Source of the DNA: Candidatus Gastranaerophilales bacterium
GTDB lineage: Bacteria > Cyanobacteriota > Vampirovibrionia > Gastranaerophilales > Gastranaerophilaceae
NCBI GenBank assembly: GCA_944323695.1
Contig: CALUTI010000004.1
Span: 147,842 to 211,841, forward strand
DNA: 64,000 nucleotides
Direction of reading: 5' to 3'
In this document: one piece after another, positions 55,113 through 63,923 of the stretch
Layout of the letters: every line of letters begins with the position of its first letter
Position numbering within the stretch: the stretch's first letter is position 1
Made by a program: the position numbers and the translations under genes
The notes under the pieces: model-generated
Seen by the model: only the letters and a program-made list of their open reading frames with translations
Database searches by the model: none
Told to the model about the DNA's origin: nothing

Positions 55113-56097
55113 TTTCAATTTCCTTGTATAATTGCTGTTTCAACGTATTTCGTGCACTCTGACGTTTTTTACCGCTGATTTTTGCGACCTGTTTGTTATT
55201 TACAAACTTTTTGGCATGTTCAATTTTTTGCCCTTCGTATTTTACTCTTTCCTTAAATTCTCTGGCCTCTTCAACAAATGCCAGATAGCTTTCATATCTT
55301 GACAAATCAATCTTGTCCAAATTTGCAAGGACACAGCATCCGTCCTCACTTATATGCAGACAGTCACTGTATTTGCAGCTTGAGCTGAATTGTGAAATCT
55401 CGTCAAACAACAAATCAACATCCTGCGGCATTATAAAATCAAATTTTACATTGCTAAATCCGGGAGTATCAACAATTCTCGAATTTTCATTAATTTTAAT
55501 AATTTCACAGTGGCGGGTTGTGTGGGTGCCCCTGCCGATTTTTTCGCTGACCTGCTTGGTGCGGAGATTCAAATTCGGGTTTAAAGCATTTATAAGACTT
55601 GATTTTCCTGCGCCCGAGGTTCCGCAAAGCACGCTGGTTTTATCTTTTAAAATTTTTTCAAATTCTTTTAAGCCTTTGTGTTCAGTTGCGGAGGTAAAAA
55701 CAATTTTGTACCCCAAAGGCTCATATATCGCCAAAATTTCAGGCTTAAGATGCTTATCCCACTTTAAATCACTTTTATTAAAACACAAAACAGCTTCAAT
55801 ATTATGATATTTGGCAAGTGCAGCGTATCTGTTAAGCTGCATAAGGTTCAAATCAGGCTCTTTAAGTGCTGAAACGATGATTATTTGGTCGATATTTGCG
55901 GCACTCGGGCGTGAAATAAAATTTTTCCGGGGGATTAAAGCCTCTATAACCCCGTTGTTAAATTCCACAAAATCACCGACAAGGATTTTTTCCCTTTGCT
56001 TTTTCAAGACCTCGCGAATTTTGCATTCGTGGCTTTTTACTCCGTCATCAACGTAGTAAAAGTCTGAATGTATTTTGTAGATTTGTCCTTCTGCCAT
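55102..56097 (-). CDS. rsgA: Small ribosomal subunit biogenesis GTPase RsgA
   Basis: Circularly permuted GTPase that checks the 30S decoding centre. The 331-residue protein has an N-terminal OB fold, then G4 CFNKSDL before G1 GTSGAGKSSLINAL, G3 DTPGF, and the C-terminal zinc site C-x5-C-x-H-x5-C (CKYSDCLHISEDGCC). A basic C-terminal extension follows. A TGCTAAAAT extended -10 ends 9 bases before the ATG and no Shine-Dalgarno is present. ispA overlaps its end. Confidence 0.95.
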   Translation of the reverse strand: MAEGQIYKIHSDFYYVDDGVKSHECKIREVLKKQREKILVGDFVEFNNGVIEALIPRKNFISRPSAANIDQIIIVSALKEPDLNLMQLNRYAALAKYHNIEAVLCFNKSDLKWDKHLKPEILAIYEPLGYKIVFTSATEHKGLKEFEKILKDKTSVLCGTSGAGKSSLINALNPNLNLRTKQVSEKIGRGTHTTRHCEIIKINENSRIVDTPGFSNVKFDFIMPQDVDLLFDEISQFSSSCKYSDCLHISEDGCCVLANLDKIDLSRYESYLAFVEEAREFKERVKYEGQKIEHAKKFVNNKQVAKISGKKRQSARNTLKQQLYKEIENDE

Positions 56098-56121
56098 TTC
56101 ATATTAATTTTAGCATAAAAA

Positions 56122-57003
56122 CTAAAATTTCAGCGGATAATCATCAGGAATTTTCCAGTTATTCATTCTTATAAGCTGCGTACAGTAAGCTCTTTCATTT
56201 GTTACATCTTCCTTACAGCCAAGGTTATTATCATTTAAAAGCATTTCTAATGTACCGTCCCATTGTGAGAGATATGGCTCAAGTCCCTTGCCGTAATGAT
56301 ACTTAGGGGTTGCTGTGGTTGTTCTGGGATTAAAATAAAATGTAAAATACTTTGTTCCGCAGCCATCTTTATCCCTATCCGTTAATCCGGTATCTTCGCC
56401 ATATTCACCCTCACTGTAATCGTTTGCGTTCGGATATACAAGCCAGCTGCTGCCGCTTATTAAAACCAGACTTCCGTCAGGCATCCACACTTTTATCTTT
56501 TTGTCTTTGTCCGTTGTAATGTTTTTATCTACTTTAGCTGTCTTTATATATGGTGCAATATATTTATCATACCAATCAACTATATTTGATTCTGTAATAA
56601 TATATGATTGATTCTCATCATCATATTCCATAGTTTCCTCAATTGCATCCCAAGTTGTCAACGGGCCGTGTTCTGCCTCCGACATCTTTATAGCCTGATT
56701 AAATGTGGAATATACTTTTACCAGACGCGTTTCCACTACTTTTTTCTTATAATTCGCTACCAATGTCGGGATTGTCATTGCTGCAACAACTCCGATTATG
56801 CCTAAGGTTATTAAGACCTCCGCCAGAGTAAAGGCAGCATGTTTTGAAGAAACTTTTCCTCGTCCCTTGTGGGAGAGGGAATATTCCTTGTCATCCTGAA
56901 CTCGTTTCAGGATCTCTTGTTGGGCAAGTATGCCCAACCTACTACTACTTTTTTCCTCACCAACTTCTGACATCGCGCAGGGGGAATATGTCTTTGAGAC
57001 CAT
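56122..57003 (-). CDS. Type IV pilin-like protein with repeat-derived leader
   Basis: The open frame encodes 293 residues. The prepilin signal AAFTLAEVLITLGIIGVVA begins only at about residue 57; the 56 residues before it are encoded by palindromic repeats (SSSRLGILAQQEILKRVQDD, KEYSLSHKGRGKVSS). The pilin body has cysteine-containing loops (GCGTKYFTF; NLGCKEDV; AYCTQL) and ends NNWKIPDDYPLKF like the pilin at 46.3 kb. Neither ATG at 57003 nor the internal ATG at 56973 has a ribosome binding site; the well-placed start is ATG 57128, which is out of frame across a G9 tract. A truncated leader could start at an internal TTG. Confidence 0.83.
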   Translation of the reverse strand: MVSKTYSPCAMSEVGEEKSSSRLGILAQQEILKRVQDDKEYSLSHKGRGKVSSKHAAFTLAEVLITLGIIGVVAAMTIPTLVANYKKKVVETRLVKVYSTFNQAIKMSEAEHGPLTTWDAIEETMEYDDENQSYIITESNIVDWYDKYIAPYIKTAKVDKNITTDKDKKIKVWMPDGSLVLISGSSWLVYPNANDYSEGEYGEDTGLTDRDKDGCGTKYFTFYFNPRTTTATPKYHYGKGLEPYLSQWDGTLEMLLNDNNLGCKEDVTNERAYCTQLIRMNNWKIPDDYPLKF

Positions 57004-57050
57004 AGCGGAGCCGGAGGCGGGAGCGTCGTCGAAAAGACATATTCCCCCTG
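56978..57050. repeat. Long inverted repeat inside the pilin leader
   Basis: CAGGGGGAATATGTCTTT at 56978-56995 pairs perfectly with AAAGACATATTCCCCCTG at 57033-57050, an 18-base stem around a 37-base GC-rich loop (GCGGAGCCGGAGGCGGGAGC). In the ON frame it is translated as part of the leader. Confidence 0.85.
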
Positions 57051-57145
57051 TAGCTTCCCCAAAACCCTTGCTATCACTATTTAGAGGAGACGCCCCCCCC
57101 CGTTTTTGAAAAATTTTCTTAAATTCATAAGCTTTTCTCCTTCTT
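57004..57145 (-). other. Pilin leader frame with G9 tract (frame OFF)
   Basis: On the minus strand, AAGGAG then 8 bases then ATG at 57128. The frame reads MNLRKFFKNGGGRLL and stops at TAA right after nine guanines (57101-57093). With ten guanines it stays open for 42 codons (NGGGASPLNSDSKGFGEATG...) and joins the frame of the pilin at 57003. Confidence 0.75.
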
Positions 57146-57281
57146 TTTGTCTTATTATACCAATTTTATTTGATTTTGGCAAGATATTAAATTTATCAAT
57201 TTGTTAAGCAGGTTTGAAATTTTATATTTTTATGTTATTATCAGTATATTCAATAAGATATATTTTATAAGGGGAAAAAAG

Positions 57282-57839
57282 ATGATTTCAGTAAACGACT
57301 TAAAAACAGGCTTGACTCTTGAACTGGACAACGGTCTATGGTCAGTAGTTGAGTTTTTGCACGTTAAGCCGGGAAAAGGCGCAGCTTTTGTAAGATCTAA
57401 ACTTAAAAACGTTGAAACCGGACAGGTAGTTGAAAAAACTTTCCGTGCAGGTGAAAAAGTTGCAAAAGCAATGCTTGACAGACGTGAAATGCAATATTTA
57501 TATAAAGAAGGCAAAGAATTCATAATGATGGATATGGAATCTTATGAACAATTGCAATTAACCGAAGATCAGGTCGGGGACGGAATTAAATATTTGAAAG
57601 AAAACATGATAGTTCAGGTTTTAATGCACGGATCAAGAATTATCGGTGTTGATATTCCGGCTCACGTTGAATTGGAAGTTGTTGACACTCCGCCTTCTGA
57701 AAAAGGCAACACCGCTCAAGGCGGCACTAAACCTGCTACACTTGAAACAGGTGCTGTTGTTAACGTTCCGTTCTTTATCTCTAACGGAGACAAAATAAGA
57801 GTTGATACACGTACAAATGAATATTTGGATCGTGCGTAA
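57282..57839 (+). CDS. efp: Elongation factor P
   Basis: Relieves ribosome stalling at polyproline. The 185-residue three-domain protein starts [18 protein letters not shown], has the modification loop [12 protein letters not shown] with lysine at the tip, and the OB domains through [12 protein letters not shown]. The ATG at 57282 with AAGGGG upstream is preferred to an in-frame ATG at 57201. accB follows after 18 bases, an efp-accB order common in bacteria. Confidence 0.96.
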   Translation: MISVNDLKTGLTLELDNGLWSVVEFLHVKPGKGAAFVRSKLKNVETGQVVEKTFRAGEKVAKAMLDRREMQYLYKEGKEFIMMDMESYEQLQLTEDQVGDGIKYLKENMIVQVLMHGSRIIGVDIPAHVELEVVDTPPSEKGNTAQGGTKPATLETGAVVNVPFFISNGDKIRVDTRTNEYLDRA

Positions 57840-57857
57840 TTAAGAAAGGCATATAAA

Positions 57858-58304
57858 ATGAAGTTTGATACAGATTATATTGAAAAGTTAGCTGAAATAA
57901 TTGAAGCAAAAGGCTTAACAGAAATTTCACTTGAAGACGGAAATCAGGCGATAACCGTAAGACGTGAATTATTTGCAGGCACACCGGTTGTTGCAGCACC
58001 TCAGGCAGCCCCTGCGGCTCAGCCTCAGCAGGCAGCAGCACAAACAGCTCCAAAACCGGAAGTTAAAAAAGGTCAGCCTGTAACCTCTCCTATGGTCGGA
58101 ACTTTTTACAAAGCTCCGTCTCCGGATGCAAAACCTTTTGTTGAAGTCGGTCAGACAGTTTCTAAAGGTGATGTTGTCTGCATAGTTGAAGCTATGAAAT
58201 TGATGAACGAAATTGAAACCGAAGTATCAGGCAAAGTTATTGAAATTTGCGTAGAAGACGGTCAGCCTGTTGAATTCGGTCAGGTATTAATGTATATAGA
58301 ATAG
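57858..58304 (+). CDS. accB: Biotin carboxyl carrier protein of acetyl-CoA carboxylase
   Basis: The 148-residue carrier of the carboxybiotin arm. A short N-terminal domain, an Ala/Pro/Gln-rich linker (about residues 50-70) and the biotinyl domain with [11 protein letters not shown], whose lysine is biotinylated. AAGGCA precedes the ATG. A strong hairpin with T-run separates it from accC. Confidence 0.96.
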   Translation: MKFDTDYIEKLAEIIEAKGLTEISLEDGNQAITVRRELFAGTPVVAAPQAAPAAQPQQAAAQTAPKPEVKKGQPVTSPMVGTFYKAPSPDAKPFVEVGQTVSKGDVVCIVEAMKLMNEIETEVSGKVIEICVEDGQPVEFGQVLMYIE

Positions 58305-58312
58305 TATAAGTT

Positions 58313-58350
58313 AATAAGTGAGATATTTTTTTATCTCACTTATTTTTTAA
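58313..58350 (+). terminator. Terminator-like hairpin between accB and accC
   Basis: AATAAGTGAGATA, T6 loop, TATCTCACTTATT then further T residues: a perfect 13-base stem with the layout of an intrinsic terminator inside what would otherwise be one operon. It may set the AccB:AccC ratio or be regulated. Confidence 0.75.
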
Positions 58351-58360
58351 GGAAAAGGGT

Positions 58361-59713
58361 ATGTTTAGAAAAGTATTGATAGCAAACCGCGGGGAAATTG
58401 CGGTAAGGATTATTAGAGCGTGCAGAGAAATCGGAATTCCGACAGTCGCAATTTATTCACAGGCCGATGCAAATTCACTGCATGTAAGACTTGCAACAGA
58501 AGCATATTGTATAGGACCTGCCGCAAGTGCACAAAGCTATTTGAGCATTCCTGCAATAATTTCTGCAGCACTTGTCTCAGGCGCTGATGCAATCCACCCG
58601 GGTTACGGTTTTATGTCAGAAAGAGCGGATTTTGCCGAAATTTGTGCGAAACACAATATTAAATTCATAGGTCCTACACCTGAGGCTATGCACAAAATGG
58701 GTGATAAAGCCACTGCCCGTAAAACAATGATTGAAAATAACGTACCTGTAACCCCCGGAACAGGAATTTTGAAAACTCCGGAAGAGGTAAAAGAATTCGC
58801 TAAAAAAGCAGGCTACCCGATTATCCTTAAAGCAACAGCCGGCGGCGGCGGAAAAGGCATGAGAATTGTAAGAAGCGACGATGAAGTCGAAACAAATATG
58901 AATCTTTGCCAGTCAGAAGCCCAGAATTTCTTTGGCAACCCGGATGTTTATGCGGAAAAATACCTTGAAAATCCGCGCCATATCGAAGTTCAAATCCTTG
59001 CTGACCAATACGGAAACGTAGTTCACCTTGGAGAACGTGACTGCTCTATTCAAAGACGCCACCAAAAGTTAATCGAAGAAGCTCCGTCTCCAGCAATTAA
59101 CGAAGAAACAAGACGCGAAATGGGTGCTGCAGCTGTTCGCGCGGCTAAAGCAATTAACTATGAAGGTGCCGGAACATGCGAATTTTTGCTTGACCATGAC
59201 GGCAAATGGTATTTTATGGAAATGAATACCCGTATTCAGGTTGAACACTGCGTAACAGAGATGATTTCAAACGTTGATTTGGTTCGTGAACAGATTATGG
59301 TCGCAGCAGGTGAAAAACTTGATTTTACACAGGATGAAATTGTCTTGAGAGGTCATGCTATTGAATGCAGAATTAACGCTGAAAATCCGGAAAAAGACTT
59401 TATGCCTAACCCGGGACAGATTACCGGTTACGTAACCCCGGGAGGATTTGGCGTCAGAGTTGATTCACATGTTTATCAGGATTACAGCATCCCGCCATAC
59501 TATGATTCAATGATAGGTAAATTAATCTGCTGGGGCAGAACACGAAATGAAGCCAGACGCAGAATGTACAGAGCATTAAAAGAATATGTCGTAACAGGTA
59601 TTGAAACAACTATTCCGTTCCATCAGGATATTGTGGAAGATGAAGTGTTTATCAGCGGCAACTTTAACACCGGATTTATTGAAGATTATTATAAAAGAAA
59701 AGGTAAAAAATAG
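58361..59713 (+). CDS. accC: Biotin carboxylase of acetyl-CoA carboxylase
   Basis: ATP-grasp enzyme that carboxylates biotin on AccB, the first step of fatty acid synthesis. The 450-residue protein has [34 protein letters not shown], the glycine-rich ATP loop [34 protein letters not shown] and [24 protein letters not shown] precedes the ATG. Carboxyltransferase genes (accA, accD) are not in the window. Confidence 0.97.
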   Translation: MFRKVLIANRGEIAVRIIRACREIGIPTVAIYSQADANSLHVRLATEAYCIGPAASAQSYLSIPAIISAALVSGADAIHPGYGFMSERADFAEICAKHNIKFIGPTPEAMHKMGDKATARKTMIENNVPVTPGTGILKTPEEVKEFAKKAGYPIILKATAGGGGKGMRIVRSDDEVETNMNLCQSEAQNFFGNPDVYAEKYLENPRHIEVQILADQYGNVVHLGERDCSIQRRHQKLIEEAPSPAINEETRREMGAAAVRAAKAINYEGAGTCEFLLDHDGKWYFMEMNTRIQVEHCVTEMISNVDLVREQIMVAAGEKLDFTQDEIVLRGHAIECRINAENPEKDFMPNPGQITGYVTPGGFGVRVDSHVYQDYSIPPYYDSMIGKLICWGRTRNEARRRMYRALKEYVVTGIETTIPFHQDIVEDEVFISGNFNTGFIEDYYKRKGKK

Positions 59714-59768
59714 TTAATATTCTTTAACACAGTGTTAAAAAAATCTTTTCAGCGGATTTATACCTGAT

Positions 59769-61451
59769 ATGAGAATTTATGGTCTGTCACAAAATCCTTA
59801 TGGTTACTATCAACATCCTCAAATAACTTTTGGCACAATGAAAAAAAGAGATTTTGAAGGGGTTGATTTTGCTGTTGTGGAAAAATTTAAGGCGCCCATT
59901 CAAAAATTTAAGACAAATGATGATTTGCAAAAGTGGGCAGATGCAAAAATTCGCAATGAATATTTGAATACAAATTTTGGAGGCAGGACACACGAAACCC
60001 GCCGGCTCCGAAAATCAATTTTCAATAATTGGCTTGATTTTTTATCCGGAAACGATGATTACAAAAATACTACAAAATTATTAATTTTGAATGCTATTAC
60101 AAAAGATTTGAAAGACACAACAAATACCCTGCCGCCCGAGTTAGACATACAAGTTTTAAATACAACCGTAAATAATCTTGAAAACATTCTGAAAAACGAA
60201 CCCAAAATGTTGTTTGATTTTAAAAAAATTTATAACGCAAACCTTCTGGAAAAATGTCTTAATGATTCCGACAAATGTTACACAGGCTGGGTAAAAATTC
60301 CGAGCAGATTACACGACGAAAAAAATTTTGACAAAAATGTAGACAAATTAAAATTAATGTCATACCATACCTGGTGTACAAAAAACATGACGGCCAGAGA
60401 ATATCTGGCGGCAGGAGATTTTCATATCTATAATGAAAACGGTGCGCCCAAAATAGGAATAAGGCTTAAAAATGATGAAATCCGCGAAATTCAGGGTGAG
60501 CTTAACAACAGCATGTTTGCCGCACGCTATCTTGCGATTGTAAACAATTACATAAAAGATCAAAACCTTATACTGGGGAATTACGCACAAAAAGAAATTA
60601 ATCAGGTTTCCGAACAGGAAAAAAACATTGACAAAATACGGAAAGATTTACAACAAGCAATCCAAAATAATGCAGCTGACGAAATATTCAAATATTTCAA
60701 TATAAAATATTCTAAAGATAAAGACGGTTTATATATAATTGACAAATTTGAGCAGCCGGATGAGTATTATACATTCAGCGACCTCGGAATTGACGAAAAT
60801 AAACTCATTCAAAACGTAAAGGAAATTACCCATAATGCGGAATTTGCAGACTCAAAAATCACGGAATTGACAAACTTAAGGGTTATCAGAGGGAATGCGG
60901 ATTTTTCCGAATCTATAGTTGAGAACCTGAATGAGCTTGAACAAATCGGCGGCGACGCAATTTTTACAAATTCAAAAATCACATCACTGAATAAGTTAAA
61001 ATCCATCGGCAAAACCGCTGATTTTTCAAAATCAAATGTAAAAGACCTCGGAGAACTTACCACTATAGGAGAGCACGCCATTTTCAGCTATTCTCACATA
61101 AATGATCTGGGGAAATTGGAATACATAGGATGGAGTCCGAAATTTCAAAAGTCAAATATAACCTCTCTTAAACACCTGCGTGAAATCGGCGGCAATGCAC
61201 GATTTGAAGAATCTCTTATATCAGATTTAGGGGATTTACAATCAATAGGCAAAAATGCATATTTTCAAAATTCTCTTATAACTGATTTAAAAAACCTTGA
61301 AACAATCGGAGGGGATGCTGTATTTTCACTTTCAAACGTACAAAATCTCGGCAAACTCTGCTATATCGGAAATTGTGCATTTATACAAAAATCAAATTTT
61401 ACTATGGAAGATTTTGACGACATAGGCGTTGAGGACAAAGTATATCCATAA
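59769..61451 (+). CDS. Large hypothetical protein with C-terminal tandem repeats
   Basis: A 560-residue protein of unknown function. A short polar N-terminus includes QITFGTMKK. The middle (about residues 170-270) has GWVKIPSRLHDEK, a WCTKNMTAREYLAAGDFHIY block and a REIQGELNN motif, resembling a domain I have seen in intracellular-bacterium and giant-virus proteins, though I cannot name it. From about residue 350 come eight or nine ~20-residue repeats of the form L..L..IGG.A.F..S.I..L (for example LNELEQIGGDAIFTNSKIT), likely a beta-solenoid or LRR-like stack. No signal peptide. A secreted or effector-like role is inference only. Confidence 0.75.
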   Translation: MRIYGLSQNPYGYYQHPQITFGTMKKRDFEGVDFAVVEKFKAPIQKFKTNDDLQKWADAKIRNEYLNTNFGGRTHETRRLRKSIFNNWLDFLSGNDDYKNTTKLLILNAITKDLKDTTNTLPPELDIQVLNTTVNNLENILKNEPKMLFDFKKIYNANLLEKCLNDSDKCYTGWVKIPSRLHDEKNFDKNVDKLKLMSYHTWCTKNMTAREYLAAGDFHIYNENGAPKIGIRLKNDEIREIQGELNNSMFAARYLAIVNNYIKDQNLILGNYAQKEINQVSEQEKNIDKIRKDLQQAIQNNAADEIFKYFNIKYSKDKDGLYIIDKFEQPDEYYTFSDLGIDENKLIQNVKEITHNAEFADSKITELTNLRVIRGNADFSESIVENLNELEQIGGDAIFTNSKITSLNKLKSIGKTADFSKSNVKDLGELTTIGEHAIFSYSHINDLGKLEYIGWSPKFQKSNITSLKHLREIGGNARFEESLISDLGDLQSIGKNAYFQNSLITDLKNLETIGGDAVFSLSNVQNLGKLCYIGNCAFIQKSNFTMEDFDDIGVEDKVYP

Positions 61452-61478
61452 AAAAGGGAGCCGTTAAGCTCCCTTTCA
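61452..61478. terminator. Bidirectional terminator before hup
   Basis: AAAGGGAGC, loop CGTTAA, GCTCCCTTT between the convergent repeat-protein and HU genes. Confidence 0.8.
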
Positions 61479-61497
61479 ACATTTGAAAAACTAAAAA

Positions 61498-61776
61498 CTA
61501 TTTGCCGTTAACAATAGTTTTGAATTTTTTACCGGCAGAGAAAGCAGGAACTGTTTTAGCAGCGATTTTAAGTTCTTTACCGGTTTGCGGATTTCTGCCA
61601 ACTCTTGCAGCTCTCTTACGTGATTCGAATGTACCGAAACCTACTAATGTAACTTTTTTACCTTTAGCAACTGTTTTTTGGATTGTATCAACCCAAGCGC
61701 TCAAAACTTCTGAAGCTTCTTTTTGAGTTACGTTTGCTTTTTTAGCGATTTCTTGTACTAATTCTTCTTTGTTCAT
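61498..61776 (-). CDS. hup: HU-family DNA-binding protein
   Basis: A 92-residue nucleoid protein that bends DNA. Standard HU layout: MNKEELVQEIAKKANVTQKEA, VTLVGFGTFESRKRAARVGRNP (the DNA-binding arm with the conserved proline in RNPQTG) and a C-terminal AGKKFKTIVNGK. AGGAG precedes the ATG by 8 bases. Confidence 0.97.
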   Translation of the reverse strand: MNKEELVQEIAKKANVTQKEASEVLSAWVDTIQKTVAKGKKVTLVGFGTFESRKRAARVGRNPQTGKELKIAAKTVPAFSAGKKFKTIVNGK

Positions 61777-61968
61777 GATAAAACTCCTCTTTTTGTGTAC
61801 ATGCTTATTATATCTAAAGTTTCACGTAGTGCAAGTAGTTTACAATATTTAACCTTAAAAAACCCCTGAAAAGAGGAATTTCAAAGCAATTTTGATACAA
61901 AAAGTAAAAAAAAACAAGAAGAATTAAACAATTTTCACTGTTTTTTGATACAATGTCATGTGGAAGAT

Positions 61969-63342
61969 ATGAAAGAACGAGTATTATTATTTGCAATAGT
62001 TTTTGGGCTGGGTGTATTTATATACATCTTCCAAAGTTACTTTAATACTTTATGGGGGCTGGCTTTCTTAGTTGCTGCAATGGCAATGTATGCCTTATTT
62101 ACAAGTTTGGCATATAAAATAAAAAGCCGACAGTTACAAAAACATCCGCAAATAATTAACGAAAATTACAAACCGTTTGTTTCCGTTATGATTCCTGCGC
62201 ATGATGAAGAAAGCGTAATTTCTGAGACCGTTGAAAACATTTTGCAGATTGATTATGAGCCGTTTGAGGTTATAGTAATTGATGACAGGAGTTCAGACAA
62301 TACAGCAGCGGTTATCAAAGATTTGGAACAAAAATATGCTAAAGTAAAGGCATTTATAAGAGAAAAAGATGCATTCCCGGGGAAATCAGCAGTTTTAAAT
62401 GATGCGCTTGTATATGCAAAAGGCGAAGCAATTCTTGTGTTTGATGCGGACGCAAGAGTTGAAAAAGATTTCTTAAAAAAACTTGTCCCGAATCTTGAAC
62501 CGAAAGATGTAGGAGCTGTTCAGGCAAGAAAAATTATCAGAAACAAAGACGAAAATATTCTAACCCGCTGTCAGAATAATGAAATGACGATTGACACGCA
62601 TTTTCAGGTTGGAAGAGACTCTGTAAAGGGCGCTGTTGAGCTTCGCGGAAACGGTGAATTAATCAAACGCGAAGCGCTTGACGATATCGGAGGCTGGAAT
62701 AATTACACGATTACGGATGACCTTGATATGTCCACAAGGTTGCATATAAAAGGCTGGGACGTAAGATTTTGTAAAGATGCCGTTGTTTATGAAGAAGGAA
62801 TAATTTATCTTTGGCCATTATACAGACAAAGAAGAAGATGGCTGGAAGGAACAATCAGACGCTATCTTGAGTATGCAGGGCCTGTTCTAACCTCAAAAGA
62901 TATGTCATTAAGGGTTAGTTTAGATTTGGTTGCATATATTTCGCAATTTATCATGCCGGCGTGGTTTTTAATGGAAATTTTAATCCGCGGGTTCAAAATT
63001 TTGGCAAAAGATGCTCCGCCGCACATGCTTTTTTCTTCAATAATTATAGGGTGTGTAATAGGTGTAGGATTTTTTGCCGCGGCGAGATACAGTTTAAGGC
63101 GCTATGATAACCTTTCACGCAAGGAAGCTTTTATACAAGCATTTGAGACTTCAATCTATTTATTCATAATCTGGTTCCCGCTTGTTTTATTTATCGGATT
63201 TAAAATCCTGTTTATGAAAAAAGACATGAACTGGGGCAAAACCGCACACGGACTTGTTCAAAGAGAACACGCAATCCAAAAAGCAAAAGAAAAAATCAGA
63301 CTTGCAAAAGAAGAATTAAAAAGAATATTATTGACCAAATAG
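61969..63342 (+). CDS. Membrane-bound family 2 glycosyltransferase
   Basis: A 457-residue processive-type GT2 enzyme. Two N-terminal membrane helices (about residues 4-45), then the GT-A domain (VSVMIPAHDEESVISETVEN; IDDRSSDNTAAVIKD; FDADARVEKDFLKK; ITDDLDMSTRLH) with the QxxRW-type signature YRQRRRWLEGTIR, then three or four C-terminal membrane segments. Resembles cellulose or poly-GlcNAc synthases (PgaC/HasA/BcsA group) and could make an exopolysaccharide. The start is uncertain: ATG 61969 (used) or GTG 61960, close after a TGATACAAT extended -10. apt follows after 10 bases. Confidence 0.88.
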   Translation: MKERVLLFAIVFGLGVFIYIFQSYFNTLWGLAFLVAAMAMYALFTSLAYKIKSRQLQKHPQIINENYKPFVSVMIPAHDEESVISETVENILQIDYEPFEVIVIDDRSSDNTAAVIKDLEQKYAKVKAFIREKDAFPGKSAVLNDALVYAKGEAILVFDADARVEKDFLKKLVPNLEPKDVGAVQARKIIRNKDENILTRCQNNEMTIDTHFQVGRDSVKGAVELRGNGELIKREALDDIGGWNNYTITDDLDMSTRLHIKGWDVRFCKDAVVYEEGIIYLWPLYRQRRRWLEGTIRRYLEYAGPVLTSKDMSLRVSLDLVAYISQFIMPAWFLMEILIRGFKILAKDAPPHMLFSSIIIGCVIGVGFFAAARYSLRRYDNLSRKEAFIQAFETSIYLFIIWFPLVLFIGFKILFMKKDMNWGKTAHGLVQREHAIQKAKEKIRLAKEELKRILLTK

Positions 63343-63352
63343 GAGAAAATAA

Positions 63353-63889
63353 ATGAACACAACCGATGTAATAGCAAATGTGAAAAGCAAAATTCGTTCA
63401 GTAAACGACTTTCCAAAAGAAGGTATAATTTTCCGCGATATAACAACAGCGCTGAAAGAACCTGACGTATTAAAAGAAATGATAGATTACCTTTGCGACC
63501 AATTTAAAGACGTAAAAATCGATTATATAGCAGGTATAGAAAGCCGCGGATTTATCTTTGGAATGCCAATGGCATACAAACTTAATGCCGGCTTTGTCCC
63601 TATCAGAAAGCCAAATAAGCTTCCGGCAGAGACTTTAAGCCAGGAATACTCACTGGAATACGGCACTGACAAAATCGAAATCCACACTGACGCAATCAAA
63701 GAAGGCGACAATGTATTAATCGTTGATGACTTGCTTGCGACAGGCGGGACAGCGGAAGCTGCCTGCAAACTTATTAAAAAAACAGGCGGAAATCTTGTTG
63801 GAATTGCATTTTTAATTGAACTTGAAGATCTAAAAGGCAGAGATAAATTTGATAAAGATCTAAAGGTTGTTTCAATGCTTAAGTATTAA
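63353..63889 (+). CDS. apt: Adenine phosphoribosyltransferase
   Basis: Salvages adenine to AMP using PRPP. The 178-residue protein has IRSVNDFPKEGIIFRDITT at the start, AGIESRGFIFGMPMAY, VPIRKPNKLPAET and the PRPP loop VLIVDDLLATGGTAEAA. AGGAG precedes the ATG by about 8 bases. It may be co-transcribed with the glycosyltransferase. A terminator follows. Confidence 0.97.
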   Translation: MNTTDVIANVKSKIRSVNDFPKEGIIFRDITTALKEPDVLKEMIDYLCDQFKDVKIDYIAGIESRGFIFGMPMAYKLNAGFVPIRKPNKLPAETLSQEYSLEYGTDKIEIHTDAIKEGDNVLIVDDLLATGGTAEAACKLIKKTGGNLVGIAFLIELEDLKGRDKFDKDLKVVSMLKY

Positions 63890-63919
63890 AAAAGAGGCTC
63901 TTTTGAGCCTCTTTTTTTT
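63889..63919. terminator. Bidirectional terminator after apt
   Basis: AAAAGAGGCTC, loop TTTT, GAGCCTCTTTT with T-run, between apt and a minus-strand frame at the window end. Confidence 0.85.
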
Positions 63920-63923
63920 ACTA

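Noticed and set aside
46288..57101. Explaining the C9/G9 frame breaks as simple sequencing error
   Set aside because: It cannot be excluded from one sequence, since homopolymer errors are common. It was not adopted as the main view because three long G/C runs occur only at pilin-leader-type sites in an AT-rich sequence, and long G/C runs are themselves the signature of contingency loci. Read-level data decide it.
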